From Mugil cephalus (lineage: Eukaryota > Chordata > Actinopteri > Mugiliformes > Mugilidae), in assembly GCF_022458985.1 (NCBI RefSeq), contig NC_061778.1:8449501-8513500 (forward strand): a stretch of 64,000 nucleotides of DNA, written 5' to 3'. The notes under the pieces were generated by a model, which did no database searches, had not been told where the DNA came from, and was given only the letters and a program-made list of their open reading frames with translations. A program made the position numbers and the translations under genes. This document shows, piece after piece, positions 47,536-60,352 of the stretch (its first letter is position 1; each line of letters starts with the position of its first letter).

Positions 47536-49689
47536 AACCTTTTTTTTTTTTTATCATGAGGTTTATCTCAGTGGGAAGAGCAGTATTTTTCTGACGAGAT
47601 TCATGTGGAAAATTATTTATTATTTTGAGTGCGGGTATTTCATTTTGAAATCAACTTCTTCAGTGTTTTTATTTATTTTGCTCATAACTAAAAACATGAA
47701 TTATGTTTTTAGAGATGACTGAGACGCTATATGAATTTATTTTGTTTGGACAGCAGCTTGAGAGGCTGCAGCAGCTGAGATTGTCGAATTGCAGGGGGGA
47801 CGTCAGTCACGGTGCTCTTTACATTTCGTCTGTACGTGTGATTTAATGCCTCCGGGGGGAGTTAGTTTGGTGTAGATGAGCTTGGAGAGGCCATTACGAC
47901 ATTAGAGAGGATTATAAGATTACTGCCCTCTGTTGAATTTGGTTTAAATCTCCCAGAGGATTACTCACACTTTTTACTTTCACGTTGGAATATGGAAATA
48001 AATTAATTGCATACGTGCACCAAAACGATGAAGAAATCCAAAGGGCATCATGTGTTAAATCTGTCGTCACTTGCTCTGTTGCTTTATTGTCTTAATAAAG
48101 GCTCCCAATGCAGTAAATTAATTTATTGTTCTATCCCTTTCAGAAAGAGAAAAATATGTGTTTCAAATTGGTTCATTTCCACTTTATAATTTTGTTTTCG
48201 ATGCAGCTCTTTCTATTTCACTCTCACTGCAAAATACACAGACAGACTGAGACAATGTTTGAGTCCCATGAGATCAACATGAAGCTCGAGCTGTCAGAGC
48301 GGAAGGGAAGGGGAGTGGGGGGGGGCATGCAGATGTTGCACTGGCCTGTGGGGACCAGTGACTGACGGGGACACAGTGACTGAATAAATTAGCTCACACT
48401 GAATCAGCTGGAACCTACTTTCTCTCCGGCTGGTTTCTGCGTGGGCGTCGGGATACGTGCAGGCTTTCACGGGCAGAAGAACGATGCAGATTTCTCTGAC
48501 AAATAATGAAGTGGTTTATTTAAAGCGAGGGCCGCGTCGCTGTCTTCGCAGTCGCCGGGTTCAAATGGGAAAACATTGAAGAAAATGAATGATTTGCATT
48601 GATTTTGTCACATAAGGAAACATTTTAAATGAATCCGTGATTTAAGAGATGAAGCAGGATGCTTCTTCGTCGCAGGCTCCTCATGGCATCTGAGTGTCAA
48701 ACTGTGTCGTCAGTGAACCAGAGAACTATGTTGTAGTGTAATGTTTTTCCTTGCGGATGCTGAACTCCGCTGTGATGTCACAAACTCTTTTTTTTTTTTT
48801 TTTTTTCCAGGATTAATGCTGTGACCACCGTGCACTCACGTGTTATGGTGAGGGGGGAAAATAACTGCACGCTGTTTTGCACATTATTATAATTTCCAAT
48901 GATCCGAGGGGATCGACCTTGCCACCAGCCTGCACTGACTCATTATCAGAGCTCGTTTATATGGCTGGTCTGGACGACAGCAACATATGCATGTATATTA
49001 AAGGCTGCTCTGTGGCACTTCCTCGTGGTGGTGGTGTGGTCGGTTCTGAAATATTTCCTCCTGCTCGAGTATTCACACCAGATGGACGTGAAATCTTGGG
49101 GCTTATTAGTCGTGTTTGTTGTTCTCTGGGGGATATTCTGATGGAGCTGAAGTGGCAGAAGGGACGCTGGCCATCACAGAAAGGCTCCTGTCACAAAAAT
49201 ACTCCTGTTTGTATTTTTCATGTTCATACTATTAGGAGGCTCCATTCGTCATGTCGAGATGTCGTTAAGCACCGCATGGCGGCTTTCTCATCCCGAATTC
49301 AGTCACGGCTTTGCTTTGTTGGGATTATTAAGAAATCTCAGAACAGTGTGTTGGCTACAATGTTATTTTCTAAAAAGAAGTGAAGGAATCCCTGTGGAGA
49401 GCTAGCGGAAACTAACAAACCTCAAAACACTGATGTGTGCCTGCAGCAGAGTGGATACAGTGGAGTTCTATAGAAGGGTAGAAGGGTTTTTCATCATTTT
49501 CTTTTTTCTTTTTTTTTATTACTGCGTGAGATTCAGTTTGGCTCAGAAAAACTAATTTCAGTAGGAGGAGGAGGAGGAGTGGTGTGACCCCGTCCCTTCC
49601 CATTACATTACTCATCGGCTCATTCTTCATCACAGTGGGCCTGTAAACAATAACCAACTATCGAGGTAAACCTCAGCTGTTCATTGCTT
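47536..49689. other. Intergenic region after kiaa0753
   Basis: No supported gene. A T run of about 20 lies at 48788-48806, and a T-rich/A-rich patch at about 49500-49520. The longest open frame (48877-49383, plus) lacks an ATG near its start and shows no family features. Confidence 0.5.
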
Positions 49690-50118
49690 GTTAAGTGATC
49701 AAAGCTCAGTCGTCTCCCGTGTATCATTTGACCATCACGTCTAAAAGGAAAGGAATCAAAAGAGATTTTATCAAACAGTCTTTGATATATTTGATCAAAG
49801 AAAAAAATATTAATGCTCAAGATGTGGCAGCACTGTAGTGTAAGAATACTTATTAGTAAAAGGTAGTAACATTAGTAAAAGGTAATTGAATCAGATCTGA
49901 GAAATGCAGCGTGATGCACTGGAACAAGTCTGATCCACAGAGGCTCCCCCGGTGAAGCTATAGGACCCAAAGGCCCCCACTTAAAACATCCTGTACCCAG
50001 ACGACACAGGACACCCTCACAAGACCCGTGTCCATTCTCTGACGAGTCACAACAGCTTTGGAGGCACAAAGGAGTCCTAGACAATATTAGGATGGTGGTC
50101 ATAATGTTATGCCAGATC
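49690..50118 (+). mobile_element. Interspersed repeat, same family (copy B)
   Basis: It runs from GTGATCAAAGCTCAG to GTGGTCATAATGTTATGCC. It includes the roughly 180-bp internal segment TCAAACAGTCTTTGATA, TTGATCAAAGAAAAA, GTAAAAGGTAATT that copy A lacks. It is opposite in orientation to copy C and truncated at its left side. Confidence 0.82.
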
Positions 50119-50676
50119 GTTATATACACAAATGAGTGCTCATTTTAACCTAGAATTTATACCAGCAGGAAAGCATTGCTTCCCCCAGGGTCTTGCGGTT
50201 TGATAGCAAAGACAAAATGGATCAACAACAGAGTGAAGTGTGCACTTAAAGAGCACAAGAGCAGGAGTCTCTGATGTGTGAATCGGTCGAGCACTTACGC
50301 ACCATCGCAGCTTGAATGTGAAGGGAAAGAGACGCTCTTCTGCCTCACCTTGTGTCGGAGCGCCGTGACGCTCGGGCTGAGGGATATTTAGGAACGGATG
50401 GTCATATTTATTAAGTGCGTTCGTCAGTGCATTGGCTCAGCTAAGTTGTAAATTGTGCTTTTCCACCCGCAGAGACGCTGAATTGTTCTCTCAGGAACGG
50501 AAACAGCAAATCTGCTCCTTAGGCGCTAAATTCAGTTCGCTCACTGCCAGGTTCTGTGTTTCGTAACTCTTTAATAGGTCCCAGAAAGGCCTTATGCTCG
50601 TTATACAGGTCGTGCGTCCGTTTTCCCGAAGCCTCCCTCGGTGGTTACACTTATATAAACACCTTGACTTACATCG
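50119..50676. other. Spacer between inverted repeat copies
   Basis: About 560 bases of unique-looking sequence between the two inverted transposon copies. No exon recognised. Confidence 0.6.
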
Positions 50677-51196
50677 ATCAGGCATAACATTATGACCACC
50701 AAAACAGTTTTGACTCCTCAGATAATGGACATGGACTTTCTGAGGGTCTCCTGTGGTGTCTGGTGACAGGATGTTGTAAGTGGGGGAGTCTTTGGGTCCT
50801 ATGGGTTGAGGGGAGGGGCCTCTGGATCATCCCACGGATACTTGATCAGTGTGGGATATAGAGAAACGCATTTCTCAGATCTCAATAAATTACCTTTCAC
50901 TAGTGCAGTACTCTTACACAGCAGTACTGGCACATGTAGAACATTAATACTTTTTCTTTGATCAACTGTATCAAAGACTATTTTATGAAATCTCATTTCA
51001 TTCCACTTCTTTTAGATTTGAATAAAATGTACAAACTGAGCTTTGACCACTTACTGCTGCCATCAAGGAGCGTCATTGCTATGGGGTGGGGGTGCCTGGT
51101 CTGGTCTAGGTGGGTCCAAAATGCCAGGTCCGAAAGTTTCCCAGCAGCACACTGAATTGTCACAAGTTGGTGAATGGTAACTTAATGTTGATTTAT
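50677..51196 (-). mobile_element. Interspersed repeat, same family (copy C, inverted)
   Basis: It begins GATCAGGCATAACATTATGACC and is the reverse complement of copies A and B. It continues through TCCTATGGGTTGAGG, TTTGATCAACTGTATCAAAG, GGTCTGGTCTAGGTGGG and TTTCCCAGCAG to the TTAATGTTGATTT end. It is the longest copy of the three. Confidence 0.85.
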
Positions 51197-52540
51197 TTAG
51201 GTATACATGCCTAGGAAAAACGAACACCTCGCTTTCCTAATTTTCAGTAAAACAATTCTTCTCGACTCTTGAACCATGAGCTGTGGGGAGGCTGCAGCAT
51301 TTTCTGTTGTGTCCTCAACGACACAGAGAGAATCCTTCTCACGAAAGAAATTCATTCAAATTCAATTAGCCCCTTTTCCTCACTCGGATCCCATCAGTGC
51401 AGCCGTTTGGTGTAATCAGTGCTATCTGTCTTGCTGGCTTCTTGGCCTTAAGGCTTTTTCCTTTTAGTTTTTCCTCACTGGCATGCTCGCTTTTCTAGAC
51501 CATAGTGTTTATTGTCAGTGGCTCCCGTGATAAATACAAATTGTGCTGTGTTTGTGTGTGTGTGTGTATTCCATGTAGCATGTCCAGGCTCTCAGATTCC
51601 AGGGTGATGCTTCGGCCACAGGCATTTTCTTCTATCGATGGTGATTTGTGTGGTGGTGGCTGCTGCCAAACGACGCTGCGCCCAGGCCGCCCCTATGGGG
51701 CTGCGAGCGATAAACGCAGCAGGTGTCACCAGGACCACTTCACACATACGTTGCATTGTGTGCCGCGAGACGCAGCTAAGAGACCTATTTTCATCCCAAC
51801 CTTGCGAGTGACTTAAGGATGAATTAGAGGCACCCATAGGGTAAAGCATCTGTCAGATTAAACCAAAATCTCACAATTTAGAGGATTTAAAGCTGAGGGG
51901 ACATGAATAATAAATGCTTATCCCTGGAGAGCAAAAAGAGGAGAAGACTGCATGCTTGTGCAGAGGGCTTCGCTTTGATTTTCATTTCGAGACACTCCTT
52001 GTGAAAACCCAAACATCTCCTCTTCTGCCTGGGTGACTGCCCCTATTACATGGCCGTGGTGGCACCTGCTGCTTCAGTGACGGATGGCTGACAGAGGTGG
52101 CGACTCTCAACATCCTCTTGCACCGGTCTTGCCTTCTAGTCTTCCTCTTCATAACTAACACTCTCCATGTCCTCCCTCAGATACACAGCCACACCCATAC
52201 AACAAAACATACGCAACTCCCAGAGATCAGAATGAATTTCGACATCTTTGTTTGTTCCCTGTATTTTTTATTTTTAGGTTTTTTGTGTTTTTGTGCGTCT
52301 TTTCTTACAGTAGACGGAGGAAAATCACACCCCAGACGCGGCAACCAATACGTCTAATGGTCTGCTCAGACTTGTAAATGATCCAATCAACGCTTTTTAA
52401 ACAGTTTAGCTTAACTAAATGCGTCTGGCCAATGACAACCCATTTGTCCTCTCTTCAGATGTTTGCTGAGATGTTAGGAAGCGCAGCGAACTGCCCCCCT
52501 CCCCCCTTTTCCCTCTTAATTAAGGACGCCTCTTCTCGAG
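51197..52540. other. Intergenic region before the next promoter
   Basis: No supported gene. A short TG/GT run lies near 51552-51567. Mixed sequence otherwise. Confidence 0.5.
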
Positions 52541-52677
52541 TGTTTTGCAAACTCTGAAGGCGGTGGGTCTGGAGGAGGACGGAGCCGCCGCAGCCGCGGA
52601 CGTGCGCGCACCGCTGGAGGCAGTCGAGCTGCAGACCGGAGCCTGTTCGGAGCAACTCTGGCTGATGTTAGCGGCGG

Positions 52678-52690
52678 AGAAGAGAGAGAC

Positions 52691-52728
<38 letters not shown>

Positions 52729-52738
52729 GGGACGAGAG
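52678..52738. repeat. (GA)n microsatellite
   Basis: About 60 bases of GAGA repeats with few interruptions, upstream of the candidate first exon. Confidence 0.93.
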
Positions 52739-53129
52739 AGCTGGGTGGGCATGACATGTGAGCCAAGTCTGCACAGATAGGTAGGCTACGCAACACATAC
52801 CCAAAGTATGTCTGCGGCAAGGGCGCGTAGACGCTCAGAGGGACTTGACACAGGTAAATGAATGAGAGCACAGCTGCGGGATTTTTTTTTTTTTTGAAAT
52901 TTTTTATTTTTTTATTTTTTCCATTTATCCCTTTGCTCGCTGAGAGGAGAGAGCTGCTCCCAGTGCCCGCGTCACCCCGGTTCATCCTGGTAAGGTGCAG
53001 CAGTCAGGAGGAGAAGGACGCAGGAAGAAGAGCCTCTGTCTAATTAACTGTCCGACACGGCGTTGCAGAATACCGCGGCGGCTTCGCTTTGAGTGGACGC
53101 GGGGGGGCGGACGCGCGGGAGAGGACACT

Positions 53130-53154
53130 ATGTCAAAGGAGACCAGGGTAAAAG
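53130..53154 (+). CDS. pitpnm3: Candidate first coding exon of pitpnm3 (25 nt)
   Basis: ATG with A at -3, then eight codons (MSKETRVK) and one base before a strong donor, GTAAGC. The setting is CpG-rich. The identification rests on gene order: in human, PITPNM3 lies next to KIAA0753 in the same orientation, and its protein also starts with a short Met-X-Lys, basic/Gly segment. PITPNM3 (Nir1) is a membrane-associated, PYK2-binding protein that lacks the lipid-transfer domain of its relatives. The next exon (the acidic SSDDEFFDA region) was not found before 64000. The gene could be another one, or the ATG may not be used. Confidence 0.42.
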
Positions 53155-53177
53155 GTAAGCGGACGCTGGGGAGCATG

Positions 53178-53212
53178 CACGGCGCGGCGCGGCGCGGCGC
53201 GACGCGGCGCTA
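53178..53212. repeat. GCGGC tandem array
   Basis: Several GGCGC units in tandem, just after the candidate exon's donor. Confidence 0.85.
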
Positions 53213-53364
53213 ACAGGTAGAAACCCGCCACTCATGCCGCTGGATGTTGGCACGCACGGCTGCATGAATGGAGGCGATCCGGAGGAATGCGCGACAGTCA
53301 AAACAGACTCGTGCATGCCAAGCAGCCCTGTCCTCAGGTTGAGTGATGAGTCAGTCATGCAGCC

Positions 53365-53386
53365 TGTATGTATGTATGTATGTATG
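53365..53386. repeat. (TGTA)n microsatellite
   Basis: Five tetranucleotide units read directly. Confidence 0.9.
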
Positions 53387-55934
53387 CGTCTGTGTCAGAT
53401 TGCGTGACGCTGCGGGGTCAAATATGGAAAGAGGCTGATCGTCCAGATAGAGTCAGGTGAGGTGATGCTGACCTACAGACGCTGACGGTCAACTGCCTCC
53501 TCCTGTCACAGATATTACTACTGTACGTCCGACCCTGTCCCCACAGCAGCCTTGCGTGGGGGCGGGGGCACTATTTTTGGTCACAGCTATTAAAAAATCA
53601 GGATGTGAGCATAAAGAAGAAAACTTCGCGTGATATATTCCCCAAACCTAGAAATGGACGGTAAGTTAGAACTCGATCATCCAAAAAGCGGGGAGAAAAA
53701 GCAAACTCACGGAGTCGTCCAGAGGATTGCTAATAATAACAGCAGGCAGGTATTCATGCAGCTCATTTGATTGTTAAATGGGACGAGAGGAATGTGAAAG
53801 GGCACTGGCAGGACAGCTTCAGCAGAAGCCTCCGAAGCCCTGACATTTCTGAGGCATGCAAGGTTCATTGTTGCAGGTTGAAAATGATTTCTCAGGTGTG
53901 TCACCTGTTTGAATTGTGGTCTTTGAACTAATCTGCAAGTCCTTAATATTAGGGCACCTTTCGAAATCACATGCATCTTATGATGATACATCTGACAGCC
54001 CTAATTCTCTGTAGACAGGGAAGTGCAGGGTCGCAGGTTGTCCAGCTACTGACACATACACACCTTCCATCCGATCTTCTGCCTTGCTGTAAAGCCACTG
54101 AGCAAGTCATTTCTCTATCTATGTTCTTTGTTTGGTCTCTGGGCTCCTAACAGGACTGAAGATCTTCCCATGAGGATCACTAAAAACGTCAGACCACTAA
54201 TACTCCAAGTGTTAGGGTTAGAGTAGTCAATATAGAGGGGATTTTATTCACCGTGGTCCATGACTTTTGAATATTGCTGCCTTGGATTTGAACTAACACC
54301 ACAGGATATGAAAAGACATTGACATCCAAAGGAGAACATCTGTAAAATAACACAAAGAAAGTATTTCCCATTTTGTCTACAAGCTGATTCGAATGAAGCG
54401 ATCAGGAGTGACATCAACCCTTTAAGCTCTGGGTTTCTCTCTTAAAGTCCTCACAAAAAGGACTCGTTTCATACTGTTAATATGCACATGAGATGCACAT
54501 TAAAAAACAATAGAAAATCCAGGGTTTCTGCATGAATTTACACATGTAATCCAATCTTTTCCAAGAAGAATATTTTTTAACGGGGAACGCTGCCGATTTC
54601 TGTCTTGAGTCAAAAGCTTTTTGAGTCTCCAGAGGGACGTCCTTGAAATCTGATAACCTGCCCTGAATGATGCCACTTGGAATAAACACGATGATGAAGA
54701 GCCTGCATGAATTTTGACTCTAATTTCTAGAAATGAGATGGATGAACTTTTAAAGAAACACTGGAACTTGAAATGAGCACATTTTAACAGACACTGGCAG
54801 CGCCGCCGATTCAGCGTGAAAATCAACAAAGATGAGCCTTTTCATCCTTACAGCTAGGCAACGATATCTGGGTCACAGCTTATGAAGAGTTTAGTGTGCG
54901 GAGCTTCCCAATCTGTGTAAATCAAAGCGTAGCTACATACATAAAACCGTCAGGTGCAGCCTCTCAGGCCGCAGAGAGTTTGTGTACTCCAGAGATCAAG
55001 CGAACGGTCCTGTTTTTAGTCGAGAGTATCTCAGAAGACAAATTAGCTTGTCTGGATGCATGGGAAAACAATTTTTTTTTTTTATCTGAACAGCTGCAGC
55101 TGGATTTCTTCTCCGGTAAATCTTAATGATATTGCTTTGAGCCTCACCGTAAAACTCACTTGTTAATGGGAGCTACACCGCGAGGCCCTATATTACCTCA
55201 GCTGAGCTTTATAAAACCACGAGAGCCCTACGATGCTCCGGCAGTCCGGTGGCAGATTGATGGCAATGTGCAGCTCGCTCGGGGGTTATTGTTAGCGCAG
55301 CCATATATTAAACATGCAAGGTATCTGTTTTCATTAAATATCGCTTGACCTCGGCGCACAGTGTTAATTGGGAAGCAGGGCAGTCCTTACAGTCCTGACA
55401 ATATTGCCACTATCTTTTAATTTCGCAACTTTCATGTATGCAGATTTTATCTTGGCCACTTTCAATTACTGTGAGCGCTTCAGGAGACCCTACGCTTCTT
55501 CAATTCTGCTCTAAGCTCTCTTCGCTCCTGTTTCACTTGAGAGCAAAACTCTGCATTATCGTCCAAGGGAGGAGCCGTGGCATAAAAAGGCGTGGATAAT
55601 ATGGATATGCTCTATATTTCATCATTAAAGTGCTGCACCCAGTGTTGATCTAAGCTTTTCAGTTTGCAGAGGCTTTTTTTTCCTCCAAGCTTCTGCAGAC
55701 GCATGGCCTCATGCCCGGATTCGCTGACTGTCTATCAAAACAGAAGAGAGCCCCGGTTTTAATCATCCAAATACTGAAAGATAATTTGAGCTCTGTAATA
55801 AGGATTTAGGAATTGCGAGAGCCGCGCTGAGTGATGCTTCAGTCCATCCTCAAACTAAAGCAGGTGTGACTCAGAGTTTGAAGGACTCTAATGGATTTGG
55901 AGGATGCTGTGTTTTTAGCCGCGTTTTAGTGGCT

Positions 55935-56060
55935 TGACTCTGAAATATCTCAGTAATCGCCAGATGGTTTGGCATGACATTTTGTCCAGATGTCTCCACG
56001 TGACGGTCTTGGTTTTGACTTTTTGGCACCACCTTAAGGTCGGCGTTTTGATTTGTCCAT
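55935..56060 (+). mobile_element. Degenerate copy of a common teleost repeat
   Basis: GAAATATCTCAGTAATCGCC, then GATGGTTTGGCATGACATTT and TTGTCCAGATGTC, parallel a very common fish interspersed sequence (AAATATCTCAACAACTATTG-type). Borders are approximate. Confidence 0.5.
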
Positions 56061-57729
56061 TACCGCTGTTTACGAAACAGGATGGAACATGGTGTGATGC
56101 GTATTCACACCCATCCATCTTAATCTTTTTACTGAAGAGCCCCACAAATCAGTTTGGATTTTTATCATCTTTTGGATCCATAATTCCAACAGCAGGTGTG
56201 GAAATCCACGCCTGTCTCCGTCTCCTCGAGGCTACTTCCAGCCTGCTGGGCGAGCTGCAGCTTGGAGCCAGACAGGTGCTGGTGCCAAACGGCCATTAAG
56301 AAATTTTGCTTTTCTTAATCATCCTCGGCCATCTTCACCCCCCACCCCGGCAACGTTGAACGAGTCCCCGCTGTTTGTCCTTTGTTTGACTTTCTTCACT
56401 ATTCCCAGCCTCAGTGTGACGTGAACAAGCTCTGAGCATTTTCTGTTCCTCACAGTTGATGCAACTGGACCAGTCTGGAGGACATTTCTTCCAACTGCTG
56501 TCCACAATTTCTACAATAGATTTAACGCTTTACTGTCAGCTTACTCATTCTCATCACTCACTTTAAGACATGATGCTGTATTGTACTGCAGGAGCTCACT
56601 GTGTTCCTACTATGTTCCTACTGGCAAACTGTCCCCAGACAACCTGTTTAGCAAACAGCATCACTGTGTTCTCTGAATTCAGCAGAGGCGTGCGCTAATG
56701 CATTCAGCCCGTGACCTCAGTTATTGTATTTGATCATACAAAATAGTGTTAATTTAAATTTAATAGCTGTTTGTCATTGAGAGACACAGTGGGCTTGTGT
56801 CAGGGAGCAGCTATTCACCGCGCACGCAGCAGCTGGGCCGCCGCTATTTGAGGGTCAGAGACGTGGAGGAGGCAGGGGACCGGCTCACCTGGAGTCCGGC
56901 TGTAGTCTGCTCGGTGTCAGTCACAGCCGGGCGAGGACGGGAATAATGCTTTCAGTTTTGGCCTCCAGTGAATCATGAACTCTAAAAACAGGCTCTTTGA
57001 TTGAATAATCACTCAGCTCTCTCATGCAACTATTAACGAAATCACACATTTTAAAAAAATCTTCCTACCAACGGGGAGCAAATGGTTTAAGTAAGTTCAT
57101 ACCAGTTTGGGTTTCTGGCAATTTCCATTCCTTTGCTGATTAAAGCCTCAGTTGAACTATCAACCGCACTGATGAGTAGTTTTTAGAAACGGTCCATAAT
57201 AGATCTGAAGTGATTTGATGATTAACTGATAAACTGATCAAAAACAGTTGCAATTTTGCTCATCTGCATGCTATCTTTCAAACCAAAACTGCAAAATATT
57301 CACTGGTCCCTGCTTCTTAAATATGAATCTTGGCCACTTTTCTTCGCCTCGTTTGAGAATAAACTGAAAACCTTCATGTTTTGCTCAGTCTGTCCGACAA
57401 TGCAAGGCACATTGGAGGCATCATCATCCACTTAAACATTTTCCGGCATTTCATAGGCCAAAACATTTACAGGCCAATCCATAAAACAATTTCCAGATGA
57501 ATCAATAATGAAGGTGATTGTTTGTCACAGCCTTTTTCCGTAGAACAGTGCAGGGTGGAAGCTTCATTATGAGACAGTACGATTATGGTTGCTGTTAGTT
57601 CAGATGGACCCGGCGTACACCAGTGAAAATGAACAATGTGAAGCATTCAGCACTTCAGTGTAAGATATTTTTCTCAGGAGATGGTGTAGACCAAAAGTAC
57701 AGCTAAAAAAAAAAAAAAGTAAGTAAATA

Positions 57730-58670
57730 TTGAATAGACCTCTTCATGGCCTATGTCAAAACGTCACAACGTTACCTGGAGGCAAAATAGAGGGAAGCTA
57801 GAGAAAAACACAGTCACAGTCAACCGGGAAAATGTCGTCTTGATGTATTCTTGAGAAAAAAGGTAACTTGAAGTTTTATCGCATACCAGCCGCTGCCAGT
57901 TGTAGACGACTTAGTTTGAACGTTATTATAAGAAAGGATTGGAGTAAGACAATCATCAACAACGCTTGCAACGCACATCTGATATCAGGTAAGATTAATA
58001 TGTAATGAATCATCAGTTTTACCCTGAATAACATTATGGCTTAGACCAAATTGTGGCTGAAATTACGTTAAGCTAATCGTTATTTGGTTGATTCTTGTTA
58101 CGGGTTAATGCTAATGCTAGCCACTAGGCTAGCTAACGCAACATTAGTCAACTTTTGAAAATAACACTGGGGAGTGAGTGTATTAATATATTCTCTAAAA
58201 TATATGTTTTCCTTGTCTATTCCAACCAAAACAATTTGTTGAAATGTGCTTACCATTTAGAGGCCATAGTGCTTGAGAACTTTTTGCCTCCAGCTAAGCC
58301 TCGCTCCTCAAAATGCATGAAATTGTTTACGAGCTATGGAGGGCTCTATAAAACTGCTGCACACTTAAATAGGCATTTGCTGAAAAGGTTAAATGTAACT
58401 TTTTTCCTTTCATTTTATGTCCTTTAATATTTGTTAAGAATGATATTGTTGCCTTGTCGTGCAGGGTAGCAGGGACCGCTTTGCTCTCGGGTGTTTGCTA
58501 ACAAATGTTTGCTACCATTTCTAACGTAAACCTCTTCATCTTTGAGCTGGACATATACAGTATGTGTCCCTTGCTGCACAGGCAGACACAAGGTGTTAGC
58601 TATAATATTTAACACCCAGTCATAGGGTGACAGTCCATTAACAGTCAATCTGCATAGTCTTTATGTAGAC
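57730..58670. mobile_element. Possible DNA-transposon remnant
   Basis: A roughly 0.9-kb stretch with TE-like features: CAAAACGTCACAACG and GGAGGCAAAATAGAGG near the left, GCCTCCAGCTAAGCC (shared inverted with 61590-61604), and GCTAATGCTAGCC-rich interior. No clear terminal repeats or target duplication were found. Confidence 0.3.
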
Positions 58671-60330
58671 TAATCGCAACCAGGAAGGTGATCGACTTAA
58701 GATTTTTGAAGAGCGATCAATCTCCTCTGTGTCTTTCATTGACTGGATTCGATTGATTTTAACTTTGTGATGAAATGAGGTTTAATTAAATAACAAAGCA
58801 GGTTTTTAATAGCTTTTTCCAGCCCACATAGAAGGGACCAGGCTTCATGGTTCACCTTATGGTGTTCAACGAGGCAGGACATAAACAGACTCAGCAGACT
58901 TCCTTTAATTTTAAGTCCTTTTCTATCTTATATATATATTTTGGGGCGGGTGCATGTCATTCTCACTCAATTTTCCATCTCTTCTGGGGCATGTTGAGAT
59001 GAGGGGACAGAGTCTCTTCCTCCTCCTTCTCTATACACGGGAAGACATTATTGGATGTCCTCCATACGCTGTGGACGTCGCCCTCCGATGACGTCCAATA
59101 TTCAATTCAGAAGTGGTTTGCACCGTCGGAGAGCTCTCCTGCCCTTCCTCTTCCTCTAGTAGCTCTTTTGGTGCAGTTAGTTGTGTTCCTGGAATATTAA
59201 ATGCTGCTAATTATAATATGAGGAGTTTGGCACTAATGTAGCTTACAGACCACCATCTGTGGTGGAGAGGAGAGAGGGCAAGAAAGCACAGGCGAAAAGA
59301 AATTAGCTGTGGATGGTAGCAACTGATCCAAATCAGATAAGGTCTGTGATGAAGAGGTATTCCTCATATGGGGCCACCCTGGCTGCTGAGGCCTTGCTCC
59401 TTATATTGTCAAGTTCACACTGAACCAATTTCACATTCAAACTTTAAACACTCATCTTTCCTGCATAAAAGTCCAGGATGTTGACCTCATGGCGAGAAGA
59501 CTGAATTGGTGACTGTGGATTTTTTTCTATGTGCTTCTGTCTATTACAAGATTAATTTGAATATTGTGTTTATATGAATAGACCTTATACAATGATATAT
59601 TGTAGTATAAAGTGCATTTAAAAGTACATTTAAAATAATTAAGTTTATTGCAGTGAAATATGTTCAGTTCTTTACCCAACATGAAATTTTTCATGCATAT
59701 AAAACCAAATTTCTTCCATTGTTAGATTAGATTAGATTATTAGCATGTTGCTATGTCTTTAAAAACCCTTAAATATGAAGGTAGAGCTTACAAACAGTGG
59801 ATGCTTTGTTGATCTGTTCATGAGTGGACTTCCTTCCGCAGAATCTTTGTTGTGTTGTAATAGCCTCATAACATTTATAATTTATGCATCCATTATTCCA
59901 CTGGATGTCCTTCTCAGGTCAATGCAAACAGCAAAATCATGTAACTAATTAGGACAATCAGGGCAATCACAGCGACCTCCTCTAAAAGGCGATATAGCCA
60001 AGCCCTCCAGGGACCTGGGTGCACATGCAGTAACTCAAAATTTATATCAAATGTGTCCCCTAACCAATGAATTCCCTCCCTCCAGCATTTAGCACTTTTG
60101 TTTCTGGCTGCCTCTTGCTGTTTATCAAGAGGGTCCAGGTGCAGTCTCAGCTAATGCACATATGTAACTTCTATTCTGCGAGTGGTGTACGCTTTTCATA
60201 ACCAGCAGAGAAGATGGATAAGGATGGATATTTTCTTTCTGCAGTAAAGTGCCCGTTCGGTCACCAGAATAAGTGTTCTGATTTCACACGTGGGTCAGCA
60301 GTATAGAAAAATACAAGAGTCCATGTGACA

Positions 60331-60352
60331 CTTTTTTTTTTTTTTTTTTTTT
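60331..60352. repeat. Poly-T run
   Basis: About 22 consecutive T. A similar run is at 63566-63588. These may be old retroposed A-tails on the other strand. Confidence 0.9.

Larger units (their letters stand above)
52540..53230 (+). promoter_or_regulatory. CpG-rich promoter/leader region of the next gene
   Basis: This stretch is visibly richer in CG dinucleotides than the DNA on either side (52560-52660, 53060-53120 and the GCGGC array at 53178-53212). It surrounds a GA microsatellite and T runs (52880-52920). A small coding exon with a consensus donor lies inside. It is probably the promoter and 5' leader of the downstream gene. Confidence 0.65.

Noticed and set aside
48530..48580. tRNA-like GGGTTCAAAT B-box motif
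   Set aside because: No A-box at the right spacing and no cloverleaf could be drawn, so it is not a tRNA gene.
48877..49383. Longest open frame in the window (168 codons, plus strand)
   Set aside because: It begins at a TTG rather than ATG, has no recognisable domain, no splice or promoter context, and lies in repeat-rich intergenic DNA. Probably chance.
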